From NCBI RefSeq assembly GCF_004126535.1, contig NZ_PPCV01000005.1:62001-126000 (forward strand): a stretch of 64,000 nucleotides of DNA, given 5' to 3'. Source of the DNA: Propioniciclava flava. GTDB lineage: Bacteria; Actinomycetota; Actinomycetes; Propionibacteriales; Propionibacteriaceae. The position numbers and the translations under genes were made by a program. Below, piece by piece: positions 17,204 to 26,578 of this stretch. How positions within the stretch are numbered: position 1 is the first letter of the stretch; each line of letters begins with the position of its first letter. Below the pieces are notes generated by a model, which did no database searches, had not been told where the DNA came from, and saw only the letters and a program-made list of their open reading frames with translations.

Positions 17204-18919
17204 GTGACGAAAAGCGATGCACCCCACTTTTCCCGTCGCGCCGCTGTGGGTCTTGGGCTCGCCGCTGCGGCCTGGGTTCAGGTCGGGACGATCACGCGAG
17301 CGGAGGCCTCACCCGGGGAGGTGCCGCGAGGTTTCCCTGCCGCGGTCGACCTCCACCGGGCCGTCTTCGAGAACTGGGACAAGACCATCTCCACCGATCG
17401 GCTGTGGACCTCCACCGTCCGCAGTCCCGACGAGGTGGCACAGATCGCCAACTGGGCGGCCGGGGCCGGGTATCGCCTGCGCCCGCGGGGCTGCGGCCAC
17501 AACTGGTCGCCCCTGGTGGCGGAGGACGACACGTCGGCATCCGCGAAGGTGGTCCTGATCGACACCAGCCAGTTGAACGCCATGCGGATGGATTCCCCGG
17601 AGCGTGTCCGGGTTCAAGGCGGCGCTCAGATGGAGGCGCTGTTGCGCTACCTGGCGCGGCAGGGGCGATCACTGATCGGGGCGCCGGCGCCGGGCGACGT
17701 GACGGTAGCAGGCGTCCTCGCTGTCAACGGTCACGGCACGAACCTGCCTCGCCGCGGAGAGGCGGTCCCCGAAGGCGCGACCTGTGGGACGCTCAGCAAC
17801 ACGGTGGTCGAGATCACTGCAGTGGTCTGGAACCCCGCCTCCCGGGCCTACGAGCTCAGGACGTTTCAGCGATCTGAGGCGGACGCGGGAGCCCTGCTGG
17901 TGAGCCTGGGGCGGACGGTGGTGACGGAAGTCGTCCTCCAGACCGTGCCGAACTATCACCTGCGCTGCCGCAATATCACCTCGATCCATCAAGAAGTCCT
18001 GTTCGCGGCGCCACAGGAGGCGGGGGAGCAGTCGTTGAGCGCCCTGGTGGACAAACATGGACGCGTCGGGCTCATCTGGTTCGCGATGACGTCCTACTCG
18101 TGGATCCAGGCGTGGGATGTGGAGCCGAAGCGCCCCCGCGGGAGTCGTCCGGTGTTCGGCCCCTACAACTATCCGTTCGCCGACAACCTCCCGGACACGG
18201 TCGCCTCGATCATCGCGCGGATGACGCGAGGGTCTTGGTCGTTAACCCCTACGGCCAAGGCGACCCAGTTCTCCGTTGCTGCGGCCGGACTCACGGCGTC
18301 GGGAGCGCGCGACATGTGGGGTGAGGCGCGGTGCTTCTTGAACTTCGTGAAGCCGACCACGCTGAAAGTCTCGGCGGGCAGTCACGTCGTGCTCACGTCG
18401 CGCGCCCAGGTCCAACGGGTCGTGCACGAGTTCACCCGCCACTATCTCCGCTTGATCGAGCAGTTCAAAGGCGAGGGCTTCTACCCGGCGAACAACACAT
18501 GTGAGATCCGGATCACGGGCCTCGACCATCCCCAGGACACGGGGATTCCGGGCGCCCAGCAGGCCCTGTTGTCCGCGGCGGCCCCGGTTCCAGGGCGGCC
18601 CGAACTGGATACGGCGGTGTGGTTGGACGTGCTGAATCTGCCCGGCAGCCCTCGCACGGACGCCTTGTTTGCCGGATTGGAGCGGTGGTTCACCACGCTG
18701 CCCGCTGAGTGGGGTGTGGCGCGTCCGGAGTGGGCCAAGCGCTTCGCCACCTCGGCGCAGGGCCCTTGGACCGACGCGGCGACCCTGAGCACGTGGATTC
18801 CTCAACAGGTACCGGGATTCCGGCGTGCCGCCGCGACGTTCGATCGGCTCGACCCTCACGGGATCTTCCGGGCCCCGCTGCACGACCGCTTGATGCCCAA
18901 GGCCTCACCTGGCCGGTGA
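17204..18919 (+). CDS. Tat-exported type II cholesterol oxidase-like flavoprotein
   Basis: This 571-residue protein starts at a GTG 5 nt after GAGGAG. Residues 9-35 form a twin-arginine signal (FSRRAAVGLGLAAAAW, ending in AEA). A PCMH-type FAD domain follows: RGCGHNWSPL, whose His99 matches the covalent-FAD His of Brevibacterium type II cholesterol oxidase, then GAPAPGDVTVAGVLAVNGHGT. The C-terminal half matches the cholesterol-oxidase substrate domain, including the active-site Glu-x-Arg in CEIRITG. These enzymes oxidise 3-hydroxysteroids with O2. The true substrate may be another sterol or alcohol. Strong hairpins flank the gene, so it is probably monocistronic. Confidence 0.82.
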   Translation: MTKSDAPHFSRRAAVGLGLAAAAWVQVGTITRAEASPGEVPRGFPAAVDLHRAVFENWDKTISTDRLWTSTVRSPDEVAQIANWAAGAGYRLRPRGCGHNWSPLVAEDDTSASAKVVLIDTSQLNAMRMDSPERVRVQGGAQMEALLRYLARQGRSLIGAPAPGDVTVAGVLAVNGHGTNLPRRGEAVPEGATCGTLSNTVVEITAVVWNPASRAYELRTFQRSEADAGALLVSLGRTVVTEVVLQTVPNYHLRCRNITSIHQEVLFAAPQEAGEQSLSALVDKHGRVGLIWFAMTSYSWIQAWDVEPKRPRGSRPVFGPYNYPFADNLPDTVASIIARMTRGSWSLTPTAKATQFSVAAAGLTASGARDMWGEARCFLNFVKPTTLKVSAGSHVVLTSRAQVQRVVHEFTRHYLRLIEQFKGEGFYPANNTCEIRITGLDHPQDTGIPGAQQALLSAAAPVPGRPELDTAVWLDVLNLPGSPRTDALFAGLERWFTTLPAEWGVARPEWAKRFATSAQGPWTDAATLSTWIPQQVPGFRRAAATFDRLDPHGIFRAPLHDRLMPKASPGR

Positions 18920-18929
18920 CAGCTCGTTG

Positions 18930-18967
18930 GGGCGTCGAGGGCCGTGCACCTGCGACCCTCGACGCCC
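18930..18967 (+). terminator. Hairpin terminator after the flavoprotein gene
   Basis: A perfect 12-bp stem (GGGCGTCGAGGG / CCCTCGACGCCC) with a 14-nt loop starts 10 bp after the stop. There is no U-tract. Confidence 0.65.
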
Positions 18968-19006
18968 ACCCGGACGGGGAACCGCGGCAAGAGCAAGGCC
19001 TCGGGT

Positions 19007-19035
19007 TTGACCCTGCCGGAGGTGCCGAGTAATCT
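19007..19035 (+). promoter_or_regulatory. Promoter of rplU-rpmA
   Basis: TTGACC (19007-19012), a 17-bp spacer and TAATCT (19030-19035) make the best housekeeping-type promoter in the window. It implies a leader of about 125 nt before rplU, long enough for control of ribosomal-protein synthesis, though no specific fold was established. Confidence 0.7.
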
Positions 19036-19167
19036 TGATTCCCGGTGCCTGCGCGGGCGAACCCTGTGTGGTCTCTTCAGTGGGAGTTGCCTCCGGCACC
19101 AAACGGACCCGGGCCCGAGCCCGATGTTCGACCAGACGACAGATTTTCGTAGGAAAGCAGGTCAGGC

Positions 19168-19479
19168 GTGTACGCGATCGTGCGCAGCGGCGGACGCCAG
19201 CACAAGGTGGCTGTCGGCGATGTCCTCACCGTCGACAGGATCGTCGACGCCGAGATCGGCTCCAGCGTGCCGCTTACGCCGCTGATGCTGGTCGACGGCG
19301 ACGCCGTGACCACCGAGGCTGGCAAGCTCGCCAAGGTGTCGGTGACGGCCGAGGTGCTCGCCGAGCACAAGGGCCCCAAGATCCACATCCTGAAGTACAA
19401 GAACAAGACCGGGTACAAGAAGCGCCAGGGCCATCGCCAGCGCTACACCCGCGTCAAGATCACCGGCATCGACGCCTGA
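19168..19479 (+). CDS. rplU: 50S ribosomal protein L21
   Basis: This 103-residue protein is full length for bL21, beginning [17 protein letters not shown] and ending in the conserved [19 protein letters not shown]... ITGI segment that binds 23S rRNA. The GTG start follows AGGAAAG and is preceded by a strong promoter. rpmA follows 13 bp downstream, the standard pairing. Confidence 0.97.
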   Translation: MYAIVRSGGRQHKVAVGDVLTVDRIVDAEIGSSVPLTPLMLVDGDAVTTEAGKLAKVSVTAEVLAEHKGPKIHILKYKNKTGYKKRQGHRQRYTRVKITGIDA

Positions 19480-19492
19480 GGAGGCTCCGAAC

Positions 19493-19756
19493 ATGGCACA
19501 TAAGAAGGGCGCCTCTAGCTCTCGTAACGGGCGCGATTCCAATGCTCAGCGTCTTGGCGTGAAGCGCTTCGGCGGCGAGGTCGTCGGCGCGGGCGAGATC
19601 ATCGTTCGCCAGCGCGGCACGCACTTCCACCCCGGCGACAACGTCGGCCGTGGCAAGGACGACACGCTGTTCGCGCTGAAGCCCGGCACGGTCGAGTTCG
19701 GCACGCGTCGCGGCCGCCGCGTCATCAACGTGGCACTGGCCGAGCAGCAGGCCTGA
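19493..19756 (+). CDS. rpmA: 50S ribosomal protein L27
   Basis: The 87-residue bL27 starts [19 protein letters not shown], the N-terminal tail that reaches the peptidyl transferase centre, and contains the conserved [10 protein letters not shown] and [12 protein letters not shown]. There is no cleavable extension as in Firmicutes. It ends the rplU operon; a strong hairpin follows. Confidence 0.97.
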   Translation: MAHKKGASSSRNGRDSNAQRLGVKRFGGEVVGAGEIIVRQRGTHFHPGDNVGRGKDDTLFALKPGTVEFGTRRGRRVINVALAEQQA

Positions 19757-19766
19757 TCTAGCTTTC

Positions 19767-19803
19767 CAGCGAGGGCGTCCCCATTGAGGGGGCGCCCTCG
19801 CTG
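19767..19803 (+). terminator. Terminator of rplU-rpmA
   Basis: An 11-bp perfect stem (CAGCGAGGGCG / CGCCCTCGCTG) with a 15-nt loop is followed by CGTTATA. Confidence 0.75.
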
Positions 19804-19941
19804 CGTTATACCCGGGCTAGGTTGCGCCGGGGCCGTGGCGGGTACGCCGAGGCCCTGCGGGCCTCGGTTGTCTCGGTGCACCGCCGCATCACGCGGGTTT
19901 ACACTCACGCCCAAGATCTCACCGTGACGAGAGGGGCGAGG

Positions 19942-20310
19942 ATGGCCCGATTGGATGCATGGTTGTGGTCGGTGCGGTTGTTCAAGACCCGCTCCGCGGC
20001 CACGGCTGCCTGCCGTGGCGGTCACATCCGCGTCAACGATGCTCCCGCCAAGGCGGCGCAACTCGTCGCGACCGGCGACACCGTCCGCGTCCGGCGCTCG
20101 GGGGAGGAGACCATCGTGGAGGTGCTCAACCCGACGCTGAGCAAGCGGGTCGGAGCGCCGGTGGCCCAGCAGGCCTACCTCGATCACACACCGACCCAAC
20201 CGCCCCCCATCGCCGCGATGGTGAGCAAGGTTGCGGTCCGTGACCGGGGTGCGGGGCGCCCAACGAAGAAGCAACGGCGCGACATGGACGCCTTCCTGGG
20301 GCGGGGGTGA
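19942..20310 (+). CDS. S4-domain RNA-binding protein (Hsp15-like)
   Basis: This 122-residue protein has an S4 RNA-binding domain at residues 1-65 (MARLDAWLWSVRLFKTRSAA, then GGHIRVND and VATGDTVRVRR) and a basic C-terminal tail (GRPTKKQRRDMDAF). It resembles heat-shock protein 15, which rescues stalled 50S subunits carrying peptidyl-tRNA. The ATG follows GAGGGGCGAGG; longer starts would run through noncoding DNA. TACACT at 19900-19905 is a possible -10 box. Confidence 0.85.
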   Translation: MARLDAWLWSVRLFKTRSAATAACRGGHIRVNDAPAKAAQLVATGDTVRVRRSGEETIVEVLNPTLSKRVGAPVAQQAYLDHTPTQPPPIAAMVSKVAVRDRGAGRPTKKQRRDMDAFLGRG

Positions 20311-20314
20311 GGAG

Positions 20315-21442
20315 ATGACCCCTACCGTGGTGTGTGCCCCCGACTCCTTCAAACATGCCCTCTCAGCACGCCGAGCCGCCGCAGCCATGGCGGCGGGCGT
20401 GCGTGAGGCGTGGCCTGACGCGGTGACGGTCGAGCTTCCCCTCTCCGACGGCGGCGAAGGTTTCACCGACGCCCTGGCTGGCGCCCTGCAGGCGCGGCTG
20501 ATCCCCGTGCCGCTCGTCGATGCCCTGGGGCGCGACGCGGTGGGGCGCATCGCCGTGGCGGGCGAACTGGCGATCATCGAGGTGGCCAGCGCCGTCGGCT
20601 TGGAGGCAGTAGCCGATGAGGAGCGCGCGATCTGGGACGCGGACACGCGCGGCGTGGGGCAGCTCATGGCGGCCGCCCTTGATGCCGGAGCCACAGATCT
20701 GCTGGTGGGCCTGGGCGGTTCAGCTACCAACGACGGCGGCGCGGGAATGCTCGCGAGCCTCGGGGTGCGGTTCCTGGACGCTCAGGGCGCCGAGGTTCCC
20801 ACCACGCCACGCGGCCTCGCGCGAGTGGAACGGGTGGACGTGTCGGGGCTGGATCCTCGGCTCGGGGACGTCCGCGTGCGCGCCGCCTGCGACGTCGACA
20901 CCCCGCTCACCGGGCCGCGCGGCGCCTCGGCCGTCTTCGGCCCCCAAAAGGGGGCCACGCCGCACGATGTCCCGCAACTCGACGCCGTCTTGGCGCGGCT
21001 CGCCGAGACCTGCGGGTACGAGGACCGGGCCGCATGGGCGGGCGCCGGGGCGGCGGGCGGGTTGGGGTTCGCCCTGCTCGCATTCCTGGGCGCAACGTTG
21101 GCCCCCGGGATCGCATTGGTCGCTGACCTCCTCGATCTGGACGCCCACGTCGCGGGTGCGACGGTCGTCCTCACAGGGGAGGGAGCGGTGGACGCTCAGA
21201 CGCTGGCGGGCAAGGCGCCCGCAGGCGTGGTGGCCGCCGCGCGCAGGCACCACGTCCCTGTGATCATTTTCGGTGGGCGCGTCGAGCCTGAGGCCGAAGC
21301 ATTGCTGGCCGACGGGGCCGTCGAGGCGCTGGTGGCCGTCTCACCCGAGGGGCAGCCGCTCGCCGAGGTGCTGGCTGCGGCGGAGCCGAACCTCCGCTCA
21401 GCCGTGGCGTCCTACCTCTCCCAGCGGGGCGACGCCGCCTAG
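20315..21442 (+). CDS. Glycerate kinase (GlxK/GarK family)
   Basis: This 375-residue kinase belongs to the bacterial glycerate 2-kinase family I. Signatures are VCAPDSFKHALSA at the N-terminus, LSDGGEGF, the long GLGGSATNDGGAGML loop, and the C-terminal LTGEGAVDAQTLAGKAP. It phosphorylates D-glycerate with ATP and so feeds glyoxylate- or serine-derived carbon into glycolysis. The ATG is set 4 bp after the S4 gene stop with GGTGAGGAG as ribosome site. It breaks the usual rpmA-obgE neighbourhood, probably a local insertion. Confidence 0.9.
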   Translation: MTPTVVCAPDSFKHALSARRAAAAMAAGVREAWPDAVTVELPLSDGGEGFTDALAGALQARLIPVPLVDALGRDAVGRIAVAGELAIIEVASAVGLEAVADEERAIWDADTRGVGQLMAAALDAGATDLLVGLGGSATNDGGAGMLASLGVRFLDAQGAEVPTTPRGLARVERVDVSGLDPRLGDVRVRAACDVDTPLTGPRGASAVFGPQKGATPHDVPQLDAVLARLAETCGYEDRAAWAGAGAAGGLGFALLAFLGATLAPGIALVADLLDLDAHVAGATVVLTGEGAVDAQTLAGKAPAGVVAAARRHHVPVIIFGGRVEPEAEALLADGAVEALVAVSPEGQPLAEVLAAAEPNLRSAVASYLSQRGDAA

Positions 21443-21458
21443 GGGCTGGGGCGACCGG

Positions 21459-21464
21459 TAGAAT
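21459..21464 (+). promoter_or_regulatory. -10 box of a leaderless obgE transcript
   Basis: TAGAAT is 8 nt before the obgE ATG, and no Shine-Dalgarno site lies between them. This spacing predicts transcription starting at or next to the start codon. Confidence 0.6.
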
Positions 21465-21472
21465 CCGTTGCC

Positions 21473-22972
21473 ATGGCCATTCCCTCATTCGTTGACCGCG
21501 CCACGCTGCGCGTCCAAGGCGGCAACGGCGGCCACGGCTGCACGTCGGTGCACCGAGAGAAGTTCAAGCCGCTCGGTGGCCCCGATGGCGGCAATGGCGG
21601 GCATGGCGGTTCGGTGATCGTCCGTGTCGATCCGGGCCTGACGACGCTGGTCGACTACCACCGGCAGTCGCAGCGTCGAGCCACCAACGGTCAACCCGGC
21701 GAGGGCGACCACAAGGCGGGGGCCAACGGGGCCGACGTGGTGTTGGCCGTTCCTGACGGCACGGTCATCGCCGACGCCGACACGGGAGAGATCATCGCGG
21801 ACCTGATCGGCGACGGAGCCGAGGCTGTGATCGCTGCCGGAGGCCGTGGCGGGTTGGGTAACGCCGCGCTGGCCACCTCCGCGCGCAAGGCGCCCGGCTT
21901 CGCCCTGCTGGGCGAGGAGGGCGAGCAGCGGTCGGTCACCTTGGAACTCAAGGTGCTGGCCGACATCGGCCTGGTCGGCTTTCCCAGTGCAGGCAAGTCC
22001 AGCCTGATCGCAGCGATCAGCCGAGCCCGGCCCAAGATCGCCGACTACCCCTTCACGACGCTGATCCCGAACCTCGGCGTCGTGGTGGCGGGGGAGACCA
22101 CCTACACCGTCGCGGACGTCCCGGGTCTGATCGAGGGAGCCTCCCTGGGTCGTGGCCTGGGGCATGAGTTCCTGCGCCACATTGAGCGCTGCCTGGCTGT
22201 GGCGCACGTCATCGACTGCGCGACCTATGAGCCCGGCCGCGATCCCCTGACCGACCTCGACATCATCGAGGGGGAGCTTGCCGCCTACGGGGGCCTGGAG
22301 GATCGCCCGCGACTCATCGTGCTGAACAAGATCGACATCCCCGATGCGCGCGACCTGGCTGAACTGGTCACCCCCGAACTCGCCGAGCGCGGCTGGCCGG
22401 TCTTTGCCGTGTCCACCAAGACAGGGGAGGGCCTGCCCGCGTTGACGTACGCGATGGCAGATCTAGTGCGCCAGCGCCGCGCTGAGATGCCCGCTCCTGC
22501 GCCGCGCGTCGTCCTGCGTCCCGAGCCGGTCGCCTCCAGCGCTCCAGCGTTCACCGTCAAGCAGATGGGCGACGGCGAAGGCGGCTTCGTGTGGCGCGTC
22601 CGTGGCGAGAAGCCGGAGCGCTGGGTGAAGCAAACCGACTTCGCCAACCCCGAGGCCGTGGGCTACCTCGCCGACCGGTTCACTCGCCTGGGGATCGAGG
22701 AGCGACTGCTGGAGTTGGGCGCCCGCGAGGGCGACGCCGTGGCCATCGGTGCAGGCGATGACCCCGTCGTGTTCGACTTTGCTCCCCAGATCTCCTCGGG
22801 GGCGGAAATCCTCGCCCGACGCGGGGACGACCAGCGCCTGCACGATCAGCGGGCCTCCGTTCGTCGACGCCGCGAACTGGACGCCGAATACCACGCGGCG
22901 AAGGCGGCCGCAGAAGGCCTGCCGCGCGATCCCAAGCAGAGCTGGCGTGTGGACGGAGATGACCTGGCGTGA
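21473..22972 (+). CDS. obgE: GTPase Obg/CgtA
   Basis: This 499-residue GTPase has the glycine-rich Obg fold (residues 3-160; [30 protein letters not shown]), a G domain with G1 [11 protein letters not shown]3 DVPGL and G4 NKID, and a C-terminal OCT domain of the actinobacterial type. Obg binds 50S subunits and links ribosome assembly to (p)ppGpp and growth. A Lys/Arg- and Ala-rich tail makes it slightly long. It overlaps proB by GTGA. Confidence 0.97.
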   Translation: MAIPSFVDRATLRVQGGNGGHGCTSVHREKFKPLGGPDGGNGGHGGSVIVRVDPGLTTLVDYHRQSQRRATNGQPGEGDHKAGANGADVVLAVPDGTVIADADTGEIIADLIGDGAEAVIAAGGRGGLGNAALATSARKAPGFALLGEEGEQRSVTLELKVLADIGLVGFPSAGKSSLIAAISRARPKIADYPFTTLIPNLGVVVAGETTYTVADVPGLIEGASLGRGLGHEFLRHIERCLAVAHVIDCATYEPGRDPLTDLDIIEGELAAYGGLEDRPRLIVLNKIDIPDARDLAELVTPELAERGWPVFAVSTKTGEGLPALTYAMADLVRQRRAEMPAPAPRVVLRPEPVASSAPAFTVKQMGDGEGGFVWRVRGEKPERWVKQTDFANPEAVGYLADRFTRLGIEERLLELGAREGDAVAIGAGDDPVVFDFAPQISSGAEILARRGDDQRLHDQRASVRRRRELDAEYHAAKAAAEGLPRDPKQSWRVDGDDLA

Positions 22973-24123
22973 GCGCGGCTATTCGGCGATCCATCGCGCA
23001 GGCGCGGCGGATCGTCATCAAGGTGGGTAGTTCCTCGATCACCGACCGGCAGGGCCGGATCGACATGCCTCAGCTGAATGCCCTCGTGGACGCGATCGCC
23101 GCAGCCCGCGCGGGAGGCACCGACGTGGTCGTGGTGTCCTCGGGCGCCGTCGCGGCGGGGCTGGAACCGCTGGGGATGCACCGGCGTCCCCGCGATCTGG
23201 CCACGCGGCAGGCGGCCGCCTCGGTCGGTCAGGGCCTCCTGCTGGCCCGCTACACCTCGCTGTTCGCCGCCCACGGTCTCACGGTCGGGCAGGTGCTGAT
23301 GACCGTGGAGGACGTGACACGCCAGGCGAGCTACGCCAACGCGCAGCGCACCTTTATGCGGCTGCTGGAACTGGGCGCAGTGCCGATCGTGAACGAGAAC
23401 GACACCGTCGCCACCAACGAGTTGCGCTTCGGCGACAACGACCGGCTCGCGGCGCTGGTGGCCCATCTCGTCGGCGCCGAGGTGCTGTTCCTGCTGTCGG
23501 ACGTGGATGCGCTCTACACCGACCATCCCTCGCGTCCGGGAGCCAGCAAGATCACGGATGTGTCCGAGGTGGAGGATCTGGACGTCGACACCAGCCGTCA
23601 CGGCTCTGCGGTGGGGACCGGCGGCATGACCACGAAGCTGGAGGCGGCCCGGATCGCGACGCATGCCGGTGTCAACACGGTGCTCGCGTCAGCCACGGCG
23701 GTGCGGGCAGCCTTGGCCGGTGAGCCGGTCGGCACCCTGTTTCGGGCCTCGGATCGGCGTCGGTCCCGCAAGATGCTGTGGTTGGCCTACGCGTCCAAGG
23801 TGGAGGGCGTTCTCACCCTCGATGAGGGCGCGGTGCGGGCCGTGGTGGAACGCAAGGCGTCCCTTCTGCCGGCCGGGGTGACGGCGTTTACGGGGAGCTT
23901 CCATGCCGGGGATCCGGTGCGGCTTGTCGGCCCCGACGGTGCTCTGGTCGGGCATGGCCTGGTCAACTACGGCGCCGAGGATCTCCCCGAGATGCTGGGG
24001 CATTCCACCCGCGAGTTGGCCGCCGCGCTGGGTGAGGGCTTCGACCGGGAGTTGGTTCACCGGGACGCGTTGATCCTGCGCAAGCGCTACCGAGGTGCTC
24101 GTCGCGCGACCGCCGACGCCTAG
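22969..24123 (+). CDS. proB: Glutamate 5-kinase
   Basis: This 384-residue enzyme phosphorylates glutamate in the first step of proline synthesis. It has the kinase fold ([56 protein letters not shown]) and a C-terminal PUA domain from about residue 280. It uses a GTG start overlapping the obgE stop. proA follows 11 bp later with its own likely promoter. Confidence 0.97.
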   Translation: MSAAIRRSIAQARRIVIKVGSSSITDRQGRIDMPQLNALVDAIAAARAGGTDVVVVSSGAVAAGLEPLGMHRRPRDLATRQAAASVGQGLLLARYTSLFAAHGLTVGQVLMTVEDVTRQASYANAQRTFMRLLELGAVPIVNENDTVATNELRFGDNDRLAALVAHLVGAEVLFLLSDVDALYTDHPSRPGASKITDVSEVEDLDVDTSRHGSAVGTGGMTTKLEAARIATHAGVNTVLASATAVRAALAGEPVGTLFRASDRRRSRKMLWLAYASKVEGVLTLDEGAVRAVVERKASLLPAGVTAFTGSFHAGDPVRLVGPDGALVGHGLVNYGAEDLPEMLGHSTRELAAALGEGFDRELVHRDALILRKRYRGARRATADA

Positions 24124-24126
24124 ACT
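24121..24126 (+). promoter_or_regulatory. -10 box of a leaderless proA transcript
   Basis: TAGACT overlaps the proB stop codon and lies 8 nt before the proA ATG. No ribosome site is visible. Confidence 0.55.
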
Positions 24127-24134
24127 GAACGACC

Positions 24135-25379
24135 ATGACGACCTTCACCGATCAGGCATCCGACGCGCGTCTCGCCGCCCGCGTGCTGGCGACCGCCGCC
24201 CGAGCCGAGAAGGACACGGCGTTGCACGCCATGGCCGCTGCCGTGCTGGCCGACACGGCCACCATCATGGCCGCCAATGCTGAGGATGTGGCTCGTGCGG
24301 AGGCCGCCGGTACCGACGCGCCGCTCATCGACCGCCTCCGCCTGACCCCGGAGCGGATCGAGGCCATGGCGGCCGGTCTCGTCGACCTGGCGGGGCTAGC
24401 AGACCCGGTCGGTGACGTCGTCCGCGGGTGGACGAATCCGAACGGCGTGCAGGTACGTCAGGTCCGTGTCCCGTTCGGTGTCGTCGGCATCATCTTCGAG
24501 GCCCGCCCGAATGTGACGGCCGACGCCGCCGGGATCGCTGTGAAGTCGGGCAACGCGGCACTGTTGCGGGGCTCAAGCTCGGCGCTGCATTCGAACCAGG
24601 CGATCATGGCTGCTCTACGGCTCGGGGTGGCCGAGGCGGGGCTGCCGGTGGATGCGGTGCAGTTGGTGGAGGGGGGCCGCGAGGTCACCGGCGAGATGAT
24701 GACCGCGCGAGGCCTGGTCGACGTCCTCATTCCGCGCGGTGGCGCAGGCCTGATCAACGCGGTCGTCCAGGGTGCCACCGTGCCCGTCATCGAGACCGGC
24801 ACCGGCAACTGTCACCTCTTCGTGGACGCGTCGGCCGACATCGAGATGGCACTCGCCATCATGCTGAACGCCAAGGTTCAGCGCCCCAGCGTGTGCAACG
24901 CCCTGGAAACCCTGCTGGTGCACGCCGATATCGCCTCCCGGTTCCTGCCGCGCGCTCTCGAGGCGCTGGCGGAGGCGGGCGTGACGGTTCATGGGACCCC
25001 CGACGTCGCGGCCTACTCCGCTGCGGTCGTTCCGGCAGGTCCGCACGAGTTCGATGCCGAGTACCTGACCCTCGACCTGGCCGCTCGCACGGTGAAGGAT
25101 CTCGACGAGGCGTTGGCGCACATCGCGGCACACAGCACCGGGCACTCGGAGACGATCGTCACCGCAGATCTGGCCTCTGCCGAACGTTTCGTCGCCGAGG
25201 TGGACGCCGCCGCCGTGCTGGTCAACGCGTCCAGCCGGTTCGTCGACGGCGGGGAGTTCGGCTTCGGGTCCGAGATCGGCATCTCGACGCAGAAGCTCCA
25301 CGCGCGCGGGCCGATGGCGCTTCCGGAGATGACCTCGACCAAGTACGTGCTGACCGGCCGCGGACAGACGCGTGCCTGA
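24135..25379 (+). CDS. proA: Gamma-glutamyl phosphate reductase
   Basis: This 414-residue enzyme reduces glutamyl-5-phosphate to the semialdehyde with NADPH, the second step of proline synthesis. Visible are [17 protein letters not shown], the GGAGLINAV segment, the catalytic Cys in [10 protein letters not shown], and the C-terminal [18 protein letters not shown] and RGPMAL. Length and layout are normal. Confidence 0.97.
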   Translation: MTTFTDQASDARLAARVLATAARAEKDTALHAMAAAVLADTATIMAANAEDVARAEAAGTDAPLIDRLRLTPERIEAMAAGLVDLAGLADPVGDVVRGWTNPNGVQVRQVRVPFGVVGIIFEARPNVTADAAGIAVKSGNAALLRGSSSALHSNQAIMAALRLGVAEAGLPVDAVQLVEGGREVTGEMMTARGLVDVLIPRGGAGLINAVVQGATVPVIETGTGNCHLFVDASADIEMALAIMLNAKVQRPSVCNALETLLVHADIASRFLPRALEALAEAGVTVHGTPDVAAYSAAVVPAGPHEFDAEYLTLDLAARTVKDLDEALAHIAAHSTGHSETIVTADLASAERFVAEVDAAAVLVNASSRFVDGGEFGFGSEIGISTQKLHARGPMALPEMTSTKYVLTGRGQTRA

Positions 25380-25395
25380 GGGCGCGCAGGTTAGC

Positions 25396-25401
25396 TAAGC
25401 T
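25396..25401 (+). promoter_or_regulatory. -10 box before the proA-nadD microprotein gene
   Basis: TAAGCT lies 7 nt before the ATG without a ribosome site between, consistent with a leaderless transcript that would also carry nadD, rsfS and the phosphatase gene. Confidence 0.5.
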
Positions 25402-25408
25402 GCCGCGC

Positions 25409-25549
25409 ATGACCGTTCTGCTCGAGGCTGCCGGAGACCACGTCGCGTCCGCGGTGGCCACCGGTGTGTCCGTGTTCTTGATCCTCATGGTGATTTTGGC
25501 GATCCTGGTCGGCTTCGGCTCCGGGCGTCCGCACACGCGTTCCGAATGA
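25409..25549 (+). CDS. 46-residue single-pass membrane protein
   Basis: The product is 46 residues with one hydrophobic helix ([17 protein letters not shown], about residues 21-37) and a short polar tail ending RPHTRSE. It overlaps nadD by ATGA and has a -10-like box directly upstream, so it is a real gene that opens the nadD operon. Small membrane proteins occur at this place in related actinobacteria as I recall. Function unknown. Confidence 0.7.
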   Translation: MTVLLEAAGDHVASAVATGVSVFLILMVILAILVGFGSGRPHTRSE

Positions 25550-26217
25550 GCTCGACGGGCCTGGCCCTCAGCGGGAGCGAGAGCGGGCGTAGCTGGCGCT
25601 TGGGCGTCATGGGTGGCACGTTTGACCCCATCCATCACGGTCACCTGGTGGCCGCGAGCGAGGTGGCGGCACGGTTCGATCTTGACGAGGTGGTCTTCGT
25701 CCCGACCGGGCAGCCGTGGCAGAAGGCCGATCAGCAGGTCTCCCCGGCCGAGGACCGCTACCTCATGACCGTCATCGCGACGGCGTCCAATCCGCGGTTT
25801 TCGGTGAGTCGCGTCGATATTGACCGTCCCGGTGACACCTACACCGTGGACACGCTGCGCGACGTGAGCGCCGAGCGCGGTCCCGATACCGAACTGTTCT
25901 TCATTACCGGTGCGGACGCGCTGAGCCAGATCCTTACCTGGCGTGGCGTCGATGAACTGTTCGACTTGGCGCACTTCGTGGGGGTGTCGCGTCCTGGGGT
26001 GAACCTTCAGCCCAAGGACATCTCCCACCTTCCCGCGGACAAGGTGACCTTGCTGGAGATCCCGGCCATGGCGATCAGTTCCACGGACTGTCGGCGGCGC
26101 ACCGCTGGCGGGCTCCCCATCTGGTACCTCGTCCCGGACGGTATCGTGCAGTACATCAGCAAGCGCGGGCTCTACGAGAAAGGTCCGCACGACAAGGAGT
26201 CTCATGGCGGCGAGTGA
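25546..26217 (+). CDS. nadD: Nicotinate-nucleotide adenylyltransferase
   Basis: This 223-residue enzyme makes nicotinate adenine dinucleotide from NaMN and ATP, the substrate used by NadE (encoded at 10697-12733). The nucleotidyltransferase signature [12 protein letters not shown] lies at about residues 23-34, after a short 20-residue extension, and ISSTDCRRR near the C-terminus is the ISxTxIR-type motif. It overlaps the microprotein gene upstream and rsfS downstream (14 bp). Confidence 0.96.
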   Translation: MSSTGLALSGSESGRSWRLGVMGGTFDPIHHGHLVAASEVAARFDLDEVVFVPTGQPWQKADQQVSPAEDRYLMTVIATASNPRFSVSRVDIDRPGDTYTVDTLRDVSAERGPDTELFFITGADALSQILTWRGVDELFDLAHFVGVSRPGVNLQPKDISHLPADKVTLLEIPAMAISSTDCRRRTAGGLPIWYLVPDGIVQYISKRGLYEKGPHDKESHGGE

Positions 26218-26578
26218 GCGAGCCATCCATCTCACACAGGTCGCGGCTCAGGCCGCGGCAGACAAACAGGCCACCGATCTGGTGGCCTTCGATGTGTCGG
26301 AGCGCCTCGCGCTGACCGACATCTTCTTGATCGCAACAGGAAGCAACGAACGCTTGATCGGCGCCGTCGTCGACGCGATCGAGGAAGCCCTGTTCGCGGA
26401 GGGCGCCACGGCGCTGCGGCGCGAGGGCGACCGCGAAGCGCGCTGGGTCCTGATCGACTTTGGCGACATCGTCGTCCACGTGCAACACCCCGAAGAGCGC
26501 CAGTTGTACTCGCTGGAACGGCTGTGGCGTGACACGCCCGCCGTCCCGCTGGCGACGGTGCAGGAGGCGACGGCGTGA
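26204..26578 (+). CDS. rsfS: Ribosomal silencing factor RsfS
   Basis: This 124-residue protein of the Iojap/RsfS family has the conserved [37 protein letters not shown] and [14 protein letters not shown] blocks. It binds L14 on the 50S subunit and blocks subunit joining when nutrients are scarce. The start overlaps the nadD end by 14 bp, and its end overlaps the phosphatase gene by GTGA, giving a coupled set. Confidence 0.96.
   Translation: MAASERAIHLTQVAAQAAADKQATDLVAFDVSERLALTDIFLIATGSNERLIGAVVDAIEEALFAEGATALRREGDREARWVLIDFGDIVVHVQHPEERQLYSLERLWRDTPAVPLATVQEATA

Noticed and set aside
19036-19167. An L21-leader type regulatory RNA before rplU
   Set aside because: The predicted leader of about 125 nt is long enough, but the known L21 leaders are from Firmicutes and I found no matching fold.
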